Part shown: positions 36,865 to 48,048 of the stretch, in pieces
Layout: every line of letters starts with the position of its first letter
Numbering within the stretch: position 1 is the stretch's first letter
From: an uncultured Clostridia bacterium
GTDB taxonomy: Bacteria; Bacillota; Clostridia; Oscillospirales; Ruminococcaceae
NCBI GenBank assembly: GCA_947627465.1
Contig: CANQWD010000010.1
Span: 29,036-93,035, forward strand
Direction: 5' to 3'
Length of the DNA: 64,000 nt
Made by a program: the position numbers and the translations under genes
Notes under the pieces: model-generated
Databases searched by the model: none
Seen by the model: the letters and a program-made list of their open reading frames with translations, nothing else
Told to the model about the DNA's origin: nothing

Positions 36865-37035
36865 TTAGTCGGGGAGTTCGGTTGGCTGCAATTTCAATTT
36901 AATGGTTTGCATTTTTTTGTCAATCAGCTTTACTGTTTCGACTGCGTTTTCCTCTTTTGCCATATCTCTGATGTCTTTAAGCGTCATATATTCATCTATC
37001 AGTCTGCCTTCGTATTGTCTGTCGGTCTCGCTCAT
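36865..37035 (-). CDS. 56-aa small protein
   Basis: aggaggtgagggaaATG; MSETDRQYEGRLIDEYMTLKDIRDMAKEENAVETVKLIDKKMQTIKLKLQPTELPD*. Confidence 0.75.
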   Translation of the reverse strand: MSETDRQYEGRLIDEYMTLKDIRDMAKEENAVETVKLIDKKMQTIKLKLQPTELPD

Positions 37036-37054
37036 TTCCCTCACCTCCTAAAAA

Positions 37055-37201
37055 TCACTTTTGGTTTTCGCATATTTCGGCGTATTTTTCCACCAACTCC
37101 TTAAAATCCTCGAGAGTAGTACAGCTTTGCAATTCGTTTAAAAACTTTTGTTGTTCAAGCTGTCTTGCCAGCCGCTCGATTGTTTCAGCGTTGTTTGGCA
37201 C
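37055..37201 (-). CDS. 48-aa small protein
   Basis: cagggggtgattttGTG; MPNNAETIERLARQLEQQKFLNELQSCTTLEDFKELVEKYAEICENQK*. Confidence 0.7.
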   Translation of the reverse strand: MPNNAETIERLARQLEQQKFLNELQSCTTLEDFKELVEKYAEICENQK

Positions 37202-37224
37202 AAAATCACCCCCTGTTTACTTTA

Positions 37225-37253
37225 ATTATAACAAAGATTTCCCAAATTGTCAA
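37225..37253 (-). promoter_or_regulatory. Promoter of small-ORF operon
   Basis: Minus strand TTGACA-17 bp-TATAAT, starting 4 nt after the lepA stop. Confidence 0.85.
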
Positions 37254-37256
37254 GGC

Positions 37257-39065
37257 TTATTCGTCGTCCAATTTCAGCACCGCCATAAACGCTTCCTGCG
37301 GCACTTCCACCGTACCGAACCGGCGCATACGCTTTTTGCCCTCTTTTTGCTTTTCAAGGAGTTTTTTCTTTCGCGTGATGTCGCCGCCGTAGCACTTCGC
37401 CAGAACGTCTTTTCGCAATGCCTTTATCGTCTCCCGCGCGATTATTTTGCCGCCGATGCACGCCTGAATGGGTATCTCAAACAATTGCCGCGGGATATGC
37501 TCTTTAAGTTTTTCCGCCATTTTGCGTGCTCTGTCGTAGGCTCTGTCCGCGTGGACGATAAACGACAGCGCGTCTATAACCTCGCCGTTCAGCATTATAT
37601 CAAGCTTTACGAGCTTAGACGGCGCGAAGCCCATCATCTCGTAGTCGTAGCTGGCGTAGCCGCGCGTGCGGGATTTCAATGCGTCAAAGAAGTCGTAAAC
37701 TATCTCGTTGAGCGGCAGTTCGTAATGCAAGTCCACACGAGTTTGGTCGATGTACTTCATATCCTTAAACACTCCGCGCCTGTTTTGACAAAGCTCCATA
37801 ATGCCGCCTACATAGTCGCTCGGCGCGTAAACATGCGCGTTCACCATAGGCTCGTAAGCTTGCTTTATCAGCGTTGTGTCGGGGAAGTTGAACGGGTTAT
37901 CTATCATCTTGACTTCGCCGTCCGTAAGCTCAATCTTGTAGACTACCGAGGGCGCGGTCGTGATAATGTCGAGGTCGTACTCGCGCTCGATACGCTCCTG
38001 CACCACGTCCATGTGAAGAAGCCCCAAAAATCCGCAGCGGAAACCGAAGCCCAGCGCTACTGAGCTTTCCGGCTCGAACGACAGCGACGCGTCGTTGAGC
38101 TGTAATTTTTCGAGAGCGTCCCGCAAATCGGGATATTTCGCGCCGTCGGCGGGGTAAATTCCGCTGAACACCATGGGATTTACCTCGCGGTAGCCCGCTA
38201 AAGGCTCGGCGGCGGGATTTGTCGCCGAAGTCACCGTGTCTCCGACTTTCGTGTCTCCAATGGACTTTATAGAAGCCGCGATATAGCCGACTTCTCCCGC
38301 GCGGAGTTCCGAACAAGGAACAAGTTCGGTTGCTCCCATATAACCGACTTCTACAGTCGTAAACTCCGCGTTTGAAGCCATCATTCTTATCTTATCACCC
38401 GCTTTTATACAGCCCTCTTTCACGCGGACATAGACGATAACGCCTTTGTAGCTGTCGTAGTAGCTGTCGAAGATCAAGGCTTTCAGCGGCTTTTCGGTAT
38501 CGCCTTTCGGCGCGGGAATTTTCTTGACGATCTCCTCCATAACCGCGTGGATGTTCGTTCCCATTTTCGCGGAGATCTCGGGTGCGTCCATAGCTTCAAT
38601 GCCTATGACATTTTCAATTTCCTCTTTGACAACCTGCGGCTGAGCCGAGGGCAAGTCGATTTTGTTGACTACGGGCACGACTTCCAAATCGTTTTCCACG
38701 GCGAGATAGGTGTTGGCGAGGGTCTGCGCTTCAATGCCCTGAGAAGCGTCCACTATCAGAATAGCGCCCTCGCAGGCGACCAGCGACCGCGACACCTCGT
38801 AGTTAAAGTCAACGTGACCGGGCGTGTCTATAAGATTGAAAATGTAGTCCTCGCCGTCGTCAGCTTTGTATTTCAGACGAACGGCGCGCGCTTTAATCGT
38901 AATTCCGCGCTCTCGCTCGATGTCCATATTGTCGAGAAGCTGCTCCTCCATATCGCGCAGAGCCACTGTTTCGGTCTGCTCCAAGATCCTGTCGGCGAGC
39001 GTGGACTTTCCGTGGTCTATATGCGCTATTATGCAGAAATTGCGTATTTTACTTAAATAATCCAA
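37257..39065 (-). CDS. lepA: Elongation factor 4
   Basis: [31 protein letters not shown]...[24 protein letters not shown]. Confidence 0.97.
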   Translation of the reverse strand: MDYLSKIRNFCIIAHIDHGKSTLADRILEQTETVALRDMEEQLLDNMDIERERGITIKARAVRLKYKADDGEDYIFNLIDTPGHVDFNYEVSRSLVACEGAILIVDASQGIEAQTLANTYLAVENDLEVVPVVNKIDLPSAQPQVVKEEIENVIGIEAMDAPEISAKMGTNIHAVMEEIVKKIPAPKGDTEKPLKALIFDSYYDSYKGVIVYVRVKEGCIKAGDKIRMMASNAEFTTVEVGYMGATELVPCSELRAGEVGYIAASIKSIGDTKVGDTVTSATNPAAEPLAGYREVNPMVFSGIYPADGAKYPDLRDALEKLQLNDASLSFEPESSVALGFGFRCGFLGLLHMDVVQERIEREYDLDIITTAPSVVYKIELTDGEVKMIDNPFNFPDTTLIKQAYEPMVNAHVYAPSDYVGGIMELCQNRRGVFKDMKYIDQTRVDLHYELPLNEIVYDFFDALKSRTRGYASYDYEMMGFAPSKLVKLDIMLNGEVIDALSFIVHADRAYDRARKMAEKLKEHIPRQLFEIPIQACIGGKIIARETIKALRKDVLAKCYGGDITRKKKLLEKQKEGKKRMRRFGTVEVPQEAFMAVLKLDDE

Positions 39066-39080
39066 ATGAATAACCTCCGT

Positions 39081-39536
39081 TTATTTTTCTAAATAAAATG
39101 CAATAAAAATTGAGGGTACCAATATAACGGCAAGAGCTATCAGCACTTTCCACCAAAGATTTTTACCGTATTTAAGCTGACAGTCCGCGATACTGTCCTG
39201 CGGATTTTGACTGTCGTAATGCAGCGCGATCTTGTCTCCCGCCTTGCCGATATTCCGCTGCCATTGAAAAGAGGCGGTGCGGCGCTGCCCCCAATTATCG
39301 GTATAGGAGTAGGTTACTATATAGTAATCAGGTACTTCATATCCCCCGGAATAATCATCGCTTCCGCGGACATATTCCGTCTTGTCGATTATTCCCATTA
39401 CTTTAACGGGCTTTTTAAAGCGCTTGTAAATTTTTGTATGATAGGTGCATATAAAAATTATGATACCGATAAACAGTATAAGCATCAACACCCCTATCGA
39501 GACTATTATTGCAAGTCCAAGCTGATGATCGTTCAT
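39081..39536 (-). CDS. Membrane protein, DUF3592-like
   Basis: Two TM segments flanking a short beta-rich domain (PDYYIVTYSYTDNWGQRRTASFQ...GDKIALHYDSQNPQDS). Confidence 0.65.
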   Translation of the reverse strand: MNDHQLGLAIIVSIGVLMLILFIGIIIFICTYHTKIYKRFKKPVKVMGIIDKTEYVRGSDDYSGGYEVPDYYIVTYSYTDNWGQRRTASFQWQRNIGKAGDKIALHYDSQNPQDSIADCQLKYGKNLWWKVLIALAVILVPSIFIAFYLEK

Positions 39537-39547
39537 AAATTATCTCC

Positions 39548-40174
39548 TTAATTATCCTCGTCATATTCGCTGTCAAGATAATGCTCAAGCCGTTCGAGCT
39601 TATCCAGAAACTCGTCCTCTTCCTCCCAGTCGGGCAGGTCGAACGCTTTCCAGTTATCGTTTTTAAGAAGCTGTCTTATTACGTAGAGGTCGTTTTTGCG
39701 CTTTGTGGTGCTTTCCTCGAAGTCGCGCAGCGGAGCGCAAACTCCGTATTCGCCCTCAAGTCTGTATATTATAAATTCTCCGAACTGGTAAACGTTAAGC
39801 CCCGTTTTGTTAAGCAAAGTTTTCACTGTGGTGTTATCCATATTAAGCGGCGTTTCGTTCAGCGTGAACATCGCGAGCGGAGCGTCGGAATAATGGATCT
39901 TGTCGTGTTCCGAGCCGACTTTTTTGTAGCGGCTTTCGTCAAATTCAAAATCGTCCGGCATAAGATAATAGTGGCTTGCGGGGTTTTGATAGCACTGTAC
40001 CACAGTAAATTTATCATTGCCGTATTCCTTTTTGTAAACAGTATCTTTCGGCTCGTAGAATATGCCGATAACGAACTTTATCGCAAATATGAAAATGCCC
40101 GTGCTCACCAATACTATCAGCATTGGCAGGCATTTCAGAAACGCGTTTTTTGCTTTTTGTTTTGTAATTGCCAT
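39548..40174 (-). CDS. Hypothetical membrane-anchored protein
   Basis: N-terminal TM, soluble C-terminal domain; ggagtgat RBS. Confidence 0.65.
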   Translation of the reverse strand: MAITKQKAKNAFLKCLPMLIVLVSTGIFIFAIKFVIGIFYEPKDTVYKKEYGNDKFTVVQCYQNPASHYYLMPDDFEFDESRYKKVGSEHDKIHYSDAPLAMFTLNETPLNMDNTTVKTLLNKTGLNVYQFGEFIIYRLEGEYGVCAPLRDFEESTTKRKNDLYVIRQLLKNDNWKAFDLPDWEEEDEFLDKLERLEHYLDSEYDEDN

Positions 40175-40178
40175 TTTA

Positions 40179-40607
40179 TCACTCCTGAAACCAAGCGTCC
40201 TCGGTGAATTCGTTCCAACGGTACAGAACCTCGGCGCACATAAATTCGAGTGTGCAGAAGCCCGCGTCTTTGTTATCCTTAAAGGCGTCGCAAGCTAACG
40301 TTACCGAATTGATAAGACGCCTGAAGTCCAACACCCAAAGCTCCTGTTCCGACAGGTTTTCCATGGCGAGCGTTTTTGTGCCGCCGTCGCTGTAAAGCTC
40401 GCCCGAGACGTATGCCGCGCCTTTCAGAACCACCTCGGATTTTCCGGTTCGTTTATGCCGTCCGGTATCGTTTTGCGGATTGTCCGCGAACACATCGAAG
40501 CCGTCGTCAAATTCGCAGATAATGTCCTTACCGAACGCCCAACGGCTTATCTCGCAGTCATGCAGCGAGACGCTGCCGCAGTCGTCGGAAACGAAGCTCC
40601 AATCCAC
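40179..40607 (-). CDS. Hypothetical protein
   Basis: MDWSFVSDDCGSVSLHDCEISRWAFGKDIICEFDDGFDV; tightly spaced with 39548-40174. Confidence 0.65.
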   Translation of the reverse strand: MDWSFVSDDCGSVSLHDCEISRWAFGKDIICEFDDGFDVFADNPQNDTGRHKRTGKSEVVLKGAAYVSGELYSDGGTKTLAMENLSEQELWVLDFRRLINSVTLACDAFKDNKDAGFCTLEFMCAEVLYRWNEFTEDAWFQE

Positions 40608-40799
40608 ATCATCAACTCCTATTTTACATATACATACTTATTATAGCATATTTTGAAGTGTTTGAAAAGTACTTTTTTATATTTTTACACTTTTTTCAAT
40701 GCTTGTTACATGGAATTGTGTCGATACCGGTGAATTCGTTCTGCATAGTTGTACGAAAACGGCTGATTTTATACGAAACCTCCGCGCTTCAAAAAAACG

Positions 40800-40845
40800 G
40801 AAATCCCGCACTGTAAAGCCGTTTAGCTTAACAATGCGGGATTTT
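40800..40845 (-). terminator. Terminator of tRNA-Gly
   Basis: AAATCCCGCA...TGCGGGATTT, T-run beyond it on minus strand. Confidence 0.65.
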
Positions 40846-40859
40846 CGTGTTATTCTGTT

Positions 40860-40933
40860 TGGAGCGGATAATGGGAGTCGAACCCACCACCTCAGCTTGG
40901 GAAGCTAATGTTTTACCGATAAACTATATCCGC
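40860..40933 (-). tRNA. tRNA-Gly(CCC)
   Basis: Minus strand GCGGATA...TATCCGC acceptor, TTAGCTTCCCAAGCTGA anticodon arm, GGTTCGACTCC T-arm, encoded CCA. Confidence 0.93.
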
Positions 40934-41093
40934 AAATCGAACTAAGAACAAACCGGAGCATTTTTGCTGTAAGTTTGCTGCTTTTTCATTATATCATAAT
41001 GTTTCGAAAATGTCAAGTGGCAAACGAAAAAAACATTGATTATCGAAAAATCGGAAAGTTTTCTGTAAATTTTGATCTGAGCTTGACAACAAC

Positions 41094-41122
41094 TTGACAA
41101 CAAAAGGAAAAAGTATTATAAT
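41094..41122 (+). promoter_or_regulatory. Promoter for 41176 CDS
   Basis: TTGACA-17 bp-TATAAT. Confidence 0.8.
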
Positions 41123-41175
41123 ATATGTATGTGTAATATTACGCGGCGGAGCCGTTTTTGAAAGGACGATCAAGA

Positions 41176-41784
41176 ATGAACTTGGAAAAATTGAAAGGTC
41201 TTCGCAGAAATTTGCTGCTGCTCTCTATGCTGGAGCTTGTGTGCGGACTGTTTATGATTGTGATGAACGACAAATCACTGGAGATACTTATAGTCGTGCT
41301 GGGAATTACCGCCGCGTCATACGGGATTATCAACTTTTTCGCATGGCTTATAAAAAAGGATAAGGACAGCCCCGCGGGAGCGGTCATTATTTTGATAATG
41401 GGGATTATAGCGGGCGCGCTGTTAATAGTCTTTACAAAGCACATAACATCGTTCTTCGCGCTTATCGCGGGGATATTGGCGGGCGTGTTCGGACTTATTA
41501 AGCTGCCGAATATGGCGAGCATAAAAAAAGCGGGCTTTGAGAAATGGTGGGTGATCCTGCTGCTTATTCTCGTGATAGTCGGAATGGGAATTATTATCGG
41601 TTTGAACGCGTTCGCCGAGGGGTTTGTGCCCACGGCGTCCGTACTGTTGGGTGTTGCGTTGATTTTAGGCTGCGCCGCGGATATCTTCGCAATGGCGGGC
41701 ACAAGCAACATTCAAAAGCAGCTTGTCGCTATTGAAGCCGAGATCGACGCCGACGGCGAGGAAAAACTTAACGAAAAGAAATAA
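41176..41784 (+). CDS. DUF308/HdeD-like membrane protein
   Basis: Six short TM segments, AASYGIINFFAWLI. Confidence 0.7.
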   Translation: MNLEKLKGLRRNLLLLSMLELVCGLFMIVMNDKSLEILIVVLGITAASYGIINFFAWLIKKDKDSPAGAVIILIMGIIAGALLIVFTKHITSFFALIAGILAGVFGLIKLPNMASIKKAGFEKWWVILLLILVIVGMGIIIGLNAFAEGFVPTASVLLGVALILGCAADIFAMAGTSNIQKQLVAIEAEIDADGEEKLNEKK

Positions 41785-41801
41785 GGTTATAACTTAAATA
41801 G

Positions 41802-41839
41802 CTCCGTTCGCTTGTTCGAGATAAAGTGAACGGAGTTTT
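41802..41839 (+). terminator. Intrinsic terminator
   Basis: CTCCGTTC...GAACGGAG then TTTT. Confidence 0.7.
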
Positions 41840-41938
41840 GGCTTTTGGTATTGACATTTTGTGTAAAATATGGTATAATATAAGATATTGTGCGAAAATA
41901 ATCCGCGCAGATTTCATAAGCGGAGGTCAAAAAAGCTA

Positions 41939-43264
41939 ATGAGAATGTTTTTTGCGATATTTGTGTGCAAATTGGCATATTTCTTCGGACACTTGATAGG
42001 GCGCGGCTCCAGTCTGCCCGGAAGTATCGCGCTCAGAATTTATCCCGACGTCCTCTCCCAAATAACGCTGCCCGAATACGTGATAGCCGTGACGGGCAGC
42101 AACGGCAAAACTTCAACAGTTGAAATGATTACGCATATTTTAACATCGCAGGGAAAAAAAGTGGTTACAAATAAGGAAGGCTCTAACCTTGAGGCGGGGA
42201 TTGCGTCCACGCTGCTGTATAACTGCACTTTCGGCGGGAAAATGAAAGCCGACGCGCTCGTTCTCGAAAGCGACGAGCGTTTCGCGAAGCTGACATTCAA
42301 ACATTTTGCGCCTACGCATTACGTCGTCACCAATCTTTACCGCGACCAGCTTACAAGAAACGCGCACCCCGAGTGGGTCTACGAATATATCAAGGACAGC
42401 GTTTCCGATAAAAACACGCTTATTCTGAACGCAGACGATCCGTTGGTCTCGCTGCTCGGCAAAGACCGCGAAAATGTCAAATGGTTCGGAATGGACAAGC
42501 AGAGCTTCTCGACCGCTGAAAATACCTCGGTTTACGACGACGGCGCGTTCTGCCCGAGCTGCAAAAGCCGCATGAAGTACAACTACCGCCACTTCAATCA
42601 CATAGGGGAGTATTATTGCGAGAACTGCGGACATAAAAAGCACGAAACCGAGTTTACGGTGACAAACGCCGACCTCAAAAACGGCATTATCACCGTAAAC
42701 GGCAAAAATCATATAAAACTCAGCTTTAAAAGCATTTACAACGTTTACAACATTCTCGCGTGCTATGCGGCTTGCAGCATGGCGGGAGTTGACGAGCAGA
42801 CCATTTCCGAGGAAATAAGCAATTACGTCCTCAAAAACGGCAGAGTGGTTGAGTATTATCTCGGGGTGAGCGACGGCACATTCCTTATCTCAAAGCACGA
42901 AAATTCCGTTTCCTACGACCAGTCGATACGCTATATTATCGAGCAGAACGAACCTTGCGGCGTTATAATAATCGTGGACGCCGTAAGCCGCCGCTATTCC
43001 ACGGGCGAAATAAGCTGGCTTTGGGACATTGATTTTGAGCGTCTGAACGCGGAATGCGTCGAGCATATTTACCTGCTCGGCTCTCACGCGGCGGATCTGG
43101 AAACGCGCTTTTCGTATACGGATATTCTTCCCGAGAAAATCACCGCGATGCCCGACATTGACGACGCTGTGGAGCAGATCGCGGCGAAGAAGCACAACAG
43201 ACTTTATACTGTCACCTGCTTCTCGGACAAGGCGAAGTTTTTGTCTAAGGTTAAAATTAAGTGA
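41939..43264 (+). CDS. murT: Lipid II isoglutaminyl synthase subunit MurT
   Basis: IAVTGSNGKTSTVEMI...ESDERFAKL; zinc ribbon CPSCKSRMKYN...YYCENCG. Confidence 0.92.
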   Translation: MRMFFAIFVCKLAYFFGHLIGRGSSLPGSIALRIYPDVLSQITLPEYVIAVTGSNGKTSTVEMITHILTSQGKKVVTNKEGSNLEAGIASTLLYNCTFGGKMKADALVLESDERFAKLTFKHFAPTHYVVTNLYRDQLTRNAHPEWVYEYIKDSVSDKNTLILNADDPLVSLLGKDRENVKWFGMDKQSFSTAENTSVYDDGAFCPSCKSRMKYNYRHFNHIGEYYCENCGHKKHETEFTVTNADLKNGIITVNGKNHIKLSFKSIYNVYNILACYAACSMAGVDEQTISEEISNYVLKNGRVVEYYLGVSDGTFLISKHENSVSYDQSIRYIIEQNEPCGVIIIVDAVSRRYSTGEISWLWDIDFERLNAECVEHIYLLGSHAADLETRFSYTDILPEKITAMPDIDDAVEQIAAKKHNRLYTVTCFSDKAKFLSKVKIK

Positions 43265-43276
43265 GGGCGTTAAGTT

Positions 43277-43897
43277 ATGAAGATCTTGCATTTGTTTCAC
43301 GATTTGATGAATTTATACGGCGAATACGCGAATACTTTGGTGCTTCAGCGCGCGCTGTCTGAAAAGGGCAGAGCCGCCGAGATCGAAAATATGTCCGTGG
43401 GCGACGAGCTTGATTTTTCCGAGTATGATCTTATTTACATAGGCTCGGGCACGGAGCGCAATCAAAAAGTCGCTCTGGAGTATCTGAGACCGTATGCCGA
43501 ACAGCTTAAATGCGCTTTGGAAAGCGGAAAGATCGTCTTGGCGACCGGCAACTCGTTTGAAATGTTCGGGAAGACCATCACCGACCGTTACGGAAAAGAG
43601 CACGAGGGCTTGAAATTCTTTGATTTTACCGTGACCGAAGGCGCGGAGCGTATTGTAGAGGACGTGACGGCAAGCTTCGAGGACGAGAAGATAATAGGAT
43701 TTATCAATAAGGCAAGCCAAATAGAAGGCGTTACAAATCCGATGTTCGTGATAAAACAAGGCGTTGGCAATTGCAGCGGCTCTCCCGATGTCGAGGGCAT
43801 TCAGCAGGGCAGCTTTTACGGAACGCACATTATAGGTCCGCTGCTTATCCGCAATAAATTCATTGCGGATTATTTCGCCGATCTTCTTATAAAATAA
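43277..43897 (+). CDS. gatD: Lipid II isoglutaminyl synthase glutaminase subunit GatD
   Basis: MKILHLFHDLMNLYGEYANTLVLQRAL...IGSGTERNQ; adjacent to murT. Confidence 0.92.
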   Translation: MKILHLFHDLMNLYGEYANTLVLQRALSEKGRAAEIENMSVGDELDFSEYDLIYIGSGTERNQKVALEYLRPYAEQLKCALESGKIVLATGNSFEMFGKTITDRYGKEHEGLKFFDFTVTEGAERIVEDVTASFEDEKIIGFINKASQIEGVTNPMFVIKQGVGNCSGSPDVEGIQQGSFYGTHIIGPLLIRNKFIADYFADLLIK

Positions 43898-43900
43898 ATT

Positions 43901-43929
43901 AAACCGCCGAGTTACAAACTCGGCGGTTT
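43901..43929. terminator. Bidirectional terminator between gatD and trpB
   Basis: AAACCGCCGAGTT-ACA-AACTCGGCGGTTT. Confidence 0.85.
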
Positions 43930-43934
43930 CGTTA

Positions 43935-45152
43935 TTATCTTATACCGTACTTTTCGATGATGTAATCCATATCCTTGTCGCCGCGTCCGGAAAGGTTGAT
44001 GAGAATGGAACCCGTATCCATTTCTTTGGCAAGCTTCATGGCGTAAGCTACGGCGTGGGAGCTTTCGATAGCGGGGATAATTCCCTCCAGTCTCGAAAGC
44101 GTGAAGAACGCGTCTATCGTTTCCTCGTCGTCGACTACGCCGTACTTTACCCTGCCAATATCGCGCAGGAACGCGTGCTCGGGACCGCTTGACGGATAAT
44201 CCAAACCGCTCGCGACGGAGTAAACGGGCGCGGGATCGCCGTTTTCGTCCTTGAGCATGATTGAATTAAAGCCGTGCATAACGCCCTCCGAGCCAAACGA
44301 GAGCGAAGCTGCGTGGTCGCCGAGCTTGGAGCCGCGTCCCAATGGTTCAACGCCGTAGATCTCAACGGGATCGTTCAAGAATCCCGAAAACAAGCCCATG
44401 GCGTTGGAGCCGCCGCCCACGCAGGCAACGATTGCGTCGGGCAGTTCGCCTGTCATTTCGATAAACTGTTCGCGCGCCTCGATCCCGACAACGCTCTGGA
44501 AATCGCGTACCATCATCGGGAACGGGTGCGGTCCGACAACGGAGCCTATGCAATAGATACAGTTTTTATAATCCTTGAGATAAGCCGCGAACGCCGCGTC
44601 CACAGCTTCTTTAAGCGTTTGCAGACCTTCGGTCACCTCTACCACGTTCGCGCCGAGAATTTTCATACGAGCAACGTTCGGAGCCTGTTTTTTGATGTCG
44701 ACCGCGCCCATATAAATGTCGCATTCCAATCCGAAATACGCCGCCGCCGTTGCGAGAGCGACGCCGTGCTGCCCCGCGCCCGTTTCGGCGATTATCTTCT
44801 TTTTGCCCATATATTTAGCGAGCAGAGCCTCTCCCATACAATGGTTGAGCTTATGCGCTCCCGTGTGGTTCAGATCTTCACGCTTAACGTAAAGCTGCAC
44901 GTTGCCGATCTTCGCAGATAATCTTTCAAGATAGGAAATGGGCGTCGGCCTGCCTTGGAACTCCTTGCGTATTCTGCGCAGTTCGCTTATGAACTTAGAG
45001 GATTTGCAGATCGTGAAGTAAGCCTCGGTGATCTCGTCCATTGCGGCTTTCAGATCGTCGGGAATGTACGAGCCGCCGTATTTTCCGAAATAACCCTCTT
45101 TGTTGGGATAGTTTTTAAAGTAGGTGTCAAAATCAATTTCGCCGTATTTCAT
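43935..45152 (-). CDS. trpB: Tryptophan synthase beta chain
   Basis: [76 protein letters not shown]. Confidence 0.93.
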   Translation of the reverse strand: MKYGEIDFDTYFKNYPNKEGYFGKYGGSYIPDDLKAAMDEITEAYFTICKSSKFISELRRIRKEFQGRPTPISYLERLSAKIGNVQLYVKREDLNHTGAHKLNHCMGEALLAKYMGKKKIIAETGAGQHGVALATAAAYFGLECDIYMGAVDIKKQAPNVARMKILGANVVEVTEGLQTLKEAVDAAFAAYLKDYKNCIYCIGSVVGPHPFPMMVRDFQSVVGIEAREQFIEMTGELPDAIVACVGGGSNAMGLFSGFLNDPVEIYGVEPLGRGSKLGDHAASLSFGSEGVMHGFNSIMLKDENGDPAPVYSVASGLDYPSSGPEHAFLRDIGRVKYGVVDDEETIDAFFTLSRLEGIIPAIESSHAVAYAMKLAKEMDTGSILINLSGRGDKDMDYIIEKYGIR

Positions 45153-45703
45153 GGCAAACCTCCGTATGATATAATAGCTCTTGGCAGTTATCCGCCTGCC
45201 GAAGACGGTTGAAGCGCGTCTATAACCACTCATTATATCAGTATAACACACTAAAGCGGATTTGTCAAGAGTTTTTAGGGCAATACCGCGCAAAGAACGC
45301 TGTTTAAATGCACAGACAGATATTTTTTTCGTCGCGGGTTGGATTTCGCTTGTATATCCGTTGCCAATTGAGTGAAATTTTCGTCAATTAAGTGATATAT
45401 CTTGAAAAATTCGGCGATTTATGTTAGAATAAAAACGATTTGGTGTGTATATAAAATTTAGAGACCCCTAAAACAAAACAATAATTGTTTTTTTTTACAT
45501 TTGATGTTGTCTTTTTGGAAAATTTGTGGTAAAATGTAATAAAAGGTTTTGTGAAAACATGAAAAAAGCCGTAAGGGCATTTCAAAAAAAATATGACTTC
45601 TATAATTGATCTCCGTATCTCTTCGTGGGGCGGAGGGTTAAGAGAAAAGCAGGTTTTTAGAGATTGCCGTAACGCAAAATAATATGGAAAGGAAACCAAA
45701 CTC

Positions 45704-47611
45704 ATGAATTCTCGAATAGGAAGAAAACTGCTATTGGCAATTATCATTTGTATTGTATTGACGGTGGGGATCGTGAGCACTATCACCATCTTTCGCTCCG
45801 GATCTCACACCGATTCGCTTATGGTGACTCACGCAAAAACGGGTATGAACGCTCTTATAAACGGGCTTCAGACGCAGCAGGACAGATTTCAGGACACTAT
45901 CGACGTAACGGAGGCCACCCTTGGACAAAACGAGGCGCTTAATCTTGACGCGGTCTGGAAGTCACGCCAAAAGACGGAAAGTGATTTTTGCGCGCTTTTT
46001 GACGGCGAGGGCACGGTGTTTTGGAAAACAGAGAACTACGCTCTGACTGATTTTTCCGCAAATACCGTAGGCGACGGCTTTGCGGGTATCGTCGAGGATT
46101 CCGGCGCGGGGCTGACGATACAGGCCGCGGTACCGTTCATCAGGAACGGACAGTTTAACGGCGCTATGGTTGTAGGAATGTATTTAAGCGAAAACAGCTG
46201 GCTTGACGAGCTTAAAGAGAAATTTGAGGACGAGCTTACGATATTCAGCGGCAGTACGCGGTACGCTACCACGATCATGGACGGCGGAAAACGCGCCGTC
46301 GGTACGAGTATGGCAGACAGCGTAAAGGATATCGTTATCGGAAAGGGCGAGCCGTATTCCGGAACGGCTGTTATTCTCGGACAAAAGCATTATGTAAGCT
46401 ATGAGCCTATGCGGGACGTCAACGGTCAGGTCATCGGCGCGTACTTTTCGGGTACGTCCTCGGCGGAATCGGACGCGCTTAGAACATCAATGATCGTAAC
46501 GACGACCATCATTTCCGTTGTCGTAGGTGTGATCTCGATGTGCGCTGTAGGAATTTTCGCGGTAAAGATTATTGTTAAGCCCATTCAAGAAGCCGAAAAG
46601 CTTGCGGGCAACATGAGCGTCGGTATTCTCGACAGCAGTACTCAAATGACGCTCGCAAACGATGAGATTGGAGATTTCGTGCGAAAGCTGCAGTCCACTC
46701 AAAATACATTGAGCAGCTACATAAATGATATCAAGAATGTGCTTGCGCAAATGGCAATGGGAGATTTCACCGCTAAGCCGCAGATTCAATATGTCGGCGA
46801 ATTTACCGAGATAAAGACGTCGTTTGAGCAGATAAGCGAAGCATTGCGCGAGATAATCGGCGAAATATCCGAGACTTCCAACGAGGTAATGAACGGCTCT
46901 ATGCAGATATCCGAGGGTTCGCAAACCTTGGCTGAGGGCACAACGCGTCAGGCGGCTTCCGTTGAGGAGCTGTCGGCAAGTATCAACGAGATCACCATAA
47001 AGGTGGAGGAGACAGCCAAAAACGCTGCGGAGGCGGGCAGAATTTCCTCCGAGAGCGCGGACAAGATAGAGCTTCAAAACGACGAAGTGCAGAATATGCT
47101 GTCGGCAATGGATGAGATCAAGGAAAAGTCCGACAAGATACAGAATATAATCAAGGCGATCGACGACATCGCGTTCCAAACCAACATTCTTTCGCTAAAC
47201 GCGGCTATTGAAGCCGCACGCGCGGGTGAAGCGGGCAAGGGCTTTGCGGTAGTCGCGGACGAGGTTCGCACGCTCGCCGCAAAGAGCGCGGAGTCCGCAA
47301 AACAGACGGGCGAACTTATCAACGCAACCATTACGGCTGTGGACAAGGGCACTCATATCGCGCAAAACACCGCCGACACGATGAAGGATGTTATCGAGCT
47401 TTCAAACCGCACGAACGAGTATATCAGCGGTATCTCCGTAGCGTCCGAGCTGCAGGCGGAGTCCATTCAGCAGGTGAAGATCGGCATAGAGCAGATATCC
47501 ACGGTGGTTCAGCAGAACTCCGCGACTGCCGAGCAGTCTGCCGCTTCCTGTGCTGACCTCAATAATGAGGCCGCTCAGCTGCAGAACCAGATCTCCAAAC
47601 TCAACGTGTGA
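45704..47611 (+). CDS. Methyl-accepting chemotaxis protein (extracellular Cache-like domain, HAMP, signalling domain)
   Basis: [45 protein letters not shown]. Confidence 0.95.
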   Translation: MNSRIGRKLLLAIIICIVLTVGIVSTITIFRSGSHTDSLMVTHAKTGMNALINGLQTQQDRFQDTIDVTEATLGQNEALNLDAVWKSRQKTESDFCALFDGEGTVFWKTENYALTDFSANTVGDGFAGIVEDSGAGLTIQAAVPFIRNGQFNGAMVVGMYLSENSWLDELKEKFEDELTIFSGSTRYATTIMDGGKRAVGTSMADSVKDIVIGKGEPYSGTAVILGQKHYVSYEPMRDVNGQVIGAYFSGTSSAESDALRTSMIVTTTIISVVVGVISMCAVGIFAVKIIVKPIQEAEKLAGNMSVGILDSSTQMTLANDEIGDFVRKLQSTQNTLSSYINDIKNVLAQMAMGDFTAKPQIQYVGEFTEIKTSFEQISEALREIIGEISETSNEVMNGSMQISEGSQTLAEGTTRQAASVEELSASINEITIKVEETAKNAAEAGRISSESADKIELQNDEVQNMLSAMDEIKEKSDKIQNIIKAIDDIAFQTNILSLNAAIEAARAGEAGKGFAVVADEVRTLAAKSAESAKQTGELINATITAVDKGTHIAQNTADTMKDVIELSNRTNEYISGISVASELQAESIQQVKIGIEQISTVVQQNSATAEQSAASCADLNNEAAQLQNQISKLNV

Positions 47612-47668
47612 CAGCGATTTGTTTATAACGTATAAAAACATGCGAAGTTATTTTTAAAAGAAAGCATT

Positions 47669-47706
47669 ACAAGCCGCGAAGCGAAAGCTCCGCGGCTTGT
47701 TTTTTG
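47669..47706 (+). terminator. Intrinsic terminator of chemoreceptor
   Basis: ACAAGCCGCG...CGCGGCTTGT then TTTTTT. Confidence 0.85.
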
Positions 47707-47776
47707 CAATTTTTTGATATAATGGCGAAAGGACGCAGCCTTATAAAAAGAAGCTCCGTGTTATTTATGAGGTGAA

Positions 47777-48016
47777 TTGAATGTGAAAGTATTTGGCTAT
47801 CCCCGCAAAAGAGCTTTTGGATATTTATTCCGATATGATTTACCGAATAGCTTATTCACAAATGTAAACGAACTCGCCGCAAATGAATATAATATAGTGA
47901 ATATGGTTGATGTTATTGGTGAAAATCACCTAAACGTAACATATAATGTTAAGCAGATTTGGGAACAAAACGTCTCAAAGCCTATTGACAAGATATGCTT
48001 TAAGTGGTACAATTAA
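47777..48016 (+). CDS. Hypothetical small protein
   Basis: ORF after gaggtg; start codon uncertain (TTG/GTG). Confidence 0.4.
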   Translation: MNVKVFGYPRKRAFGYLFRYDLPNSLFTNVNELAANEYNIVNMVDVIGENHLNVTYNVKQIWEQNVSKPIDKICFKWYN

Positions 48017-48048
48017 AAAAGCGAAAAAGAATTTTGAGGTTGATGTAA

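Noticed and set aside
45440-45700. Possible c-di-GMP riboswitch upstream of the chemoreceptor
   Set aside because: Small hairpins present but no GEMM-I or class II signature could be recognised
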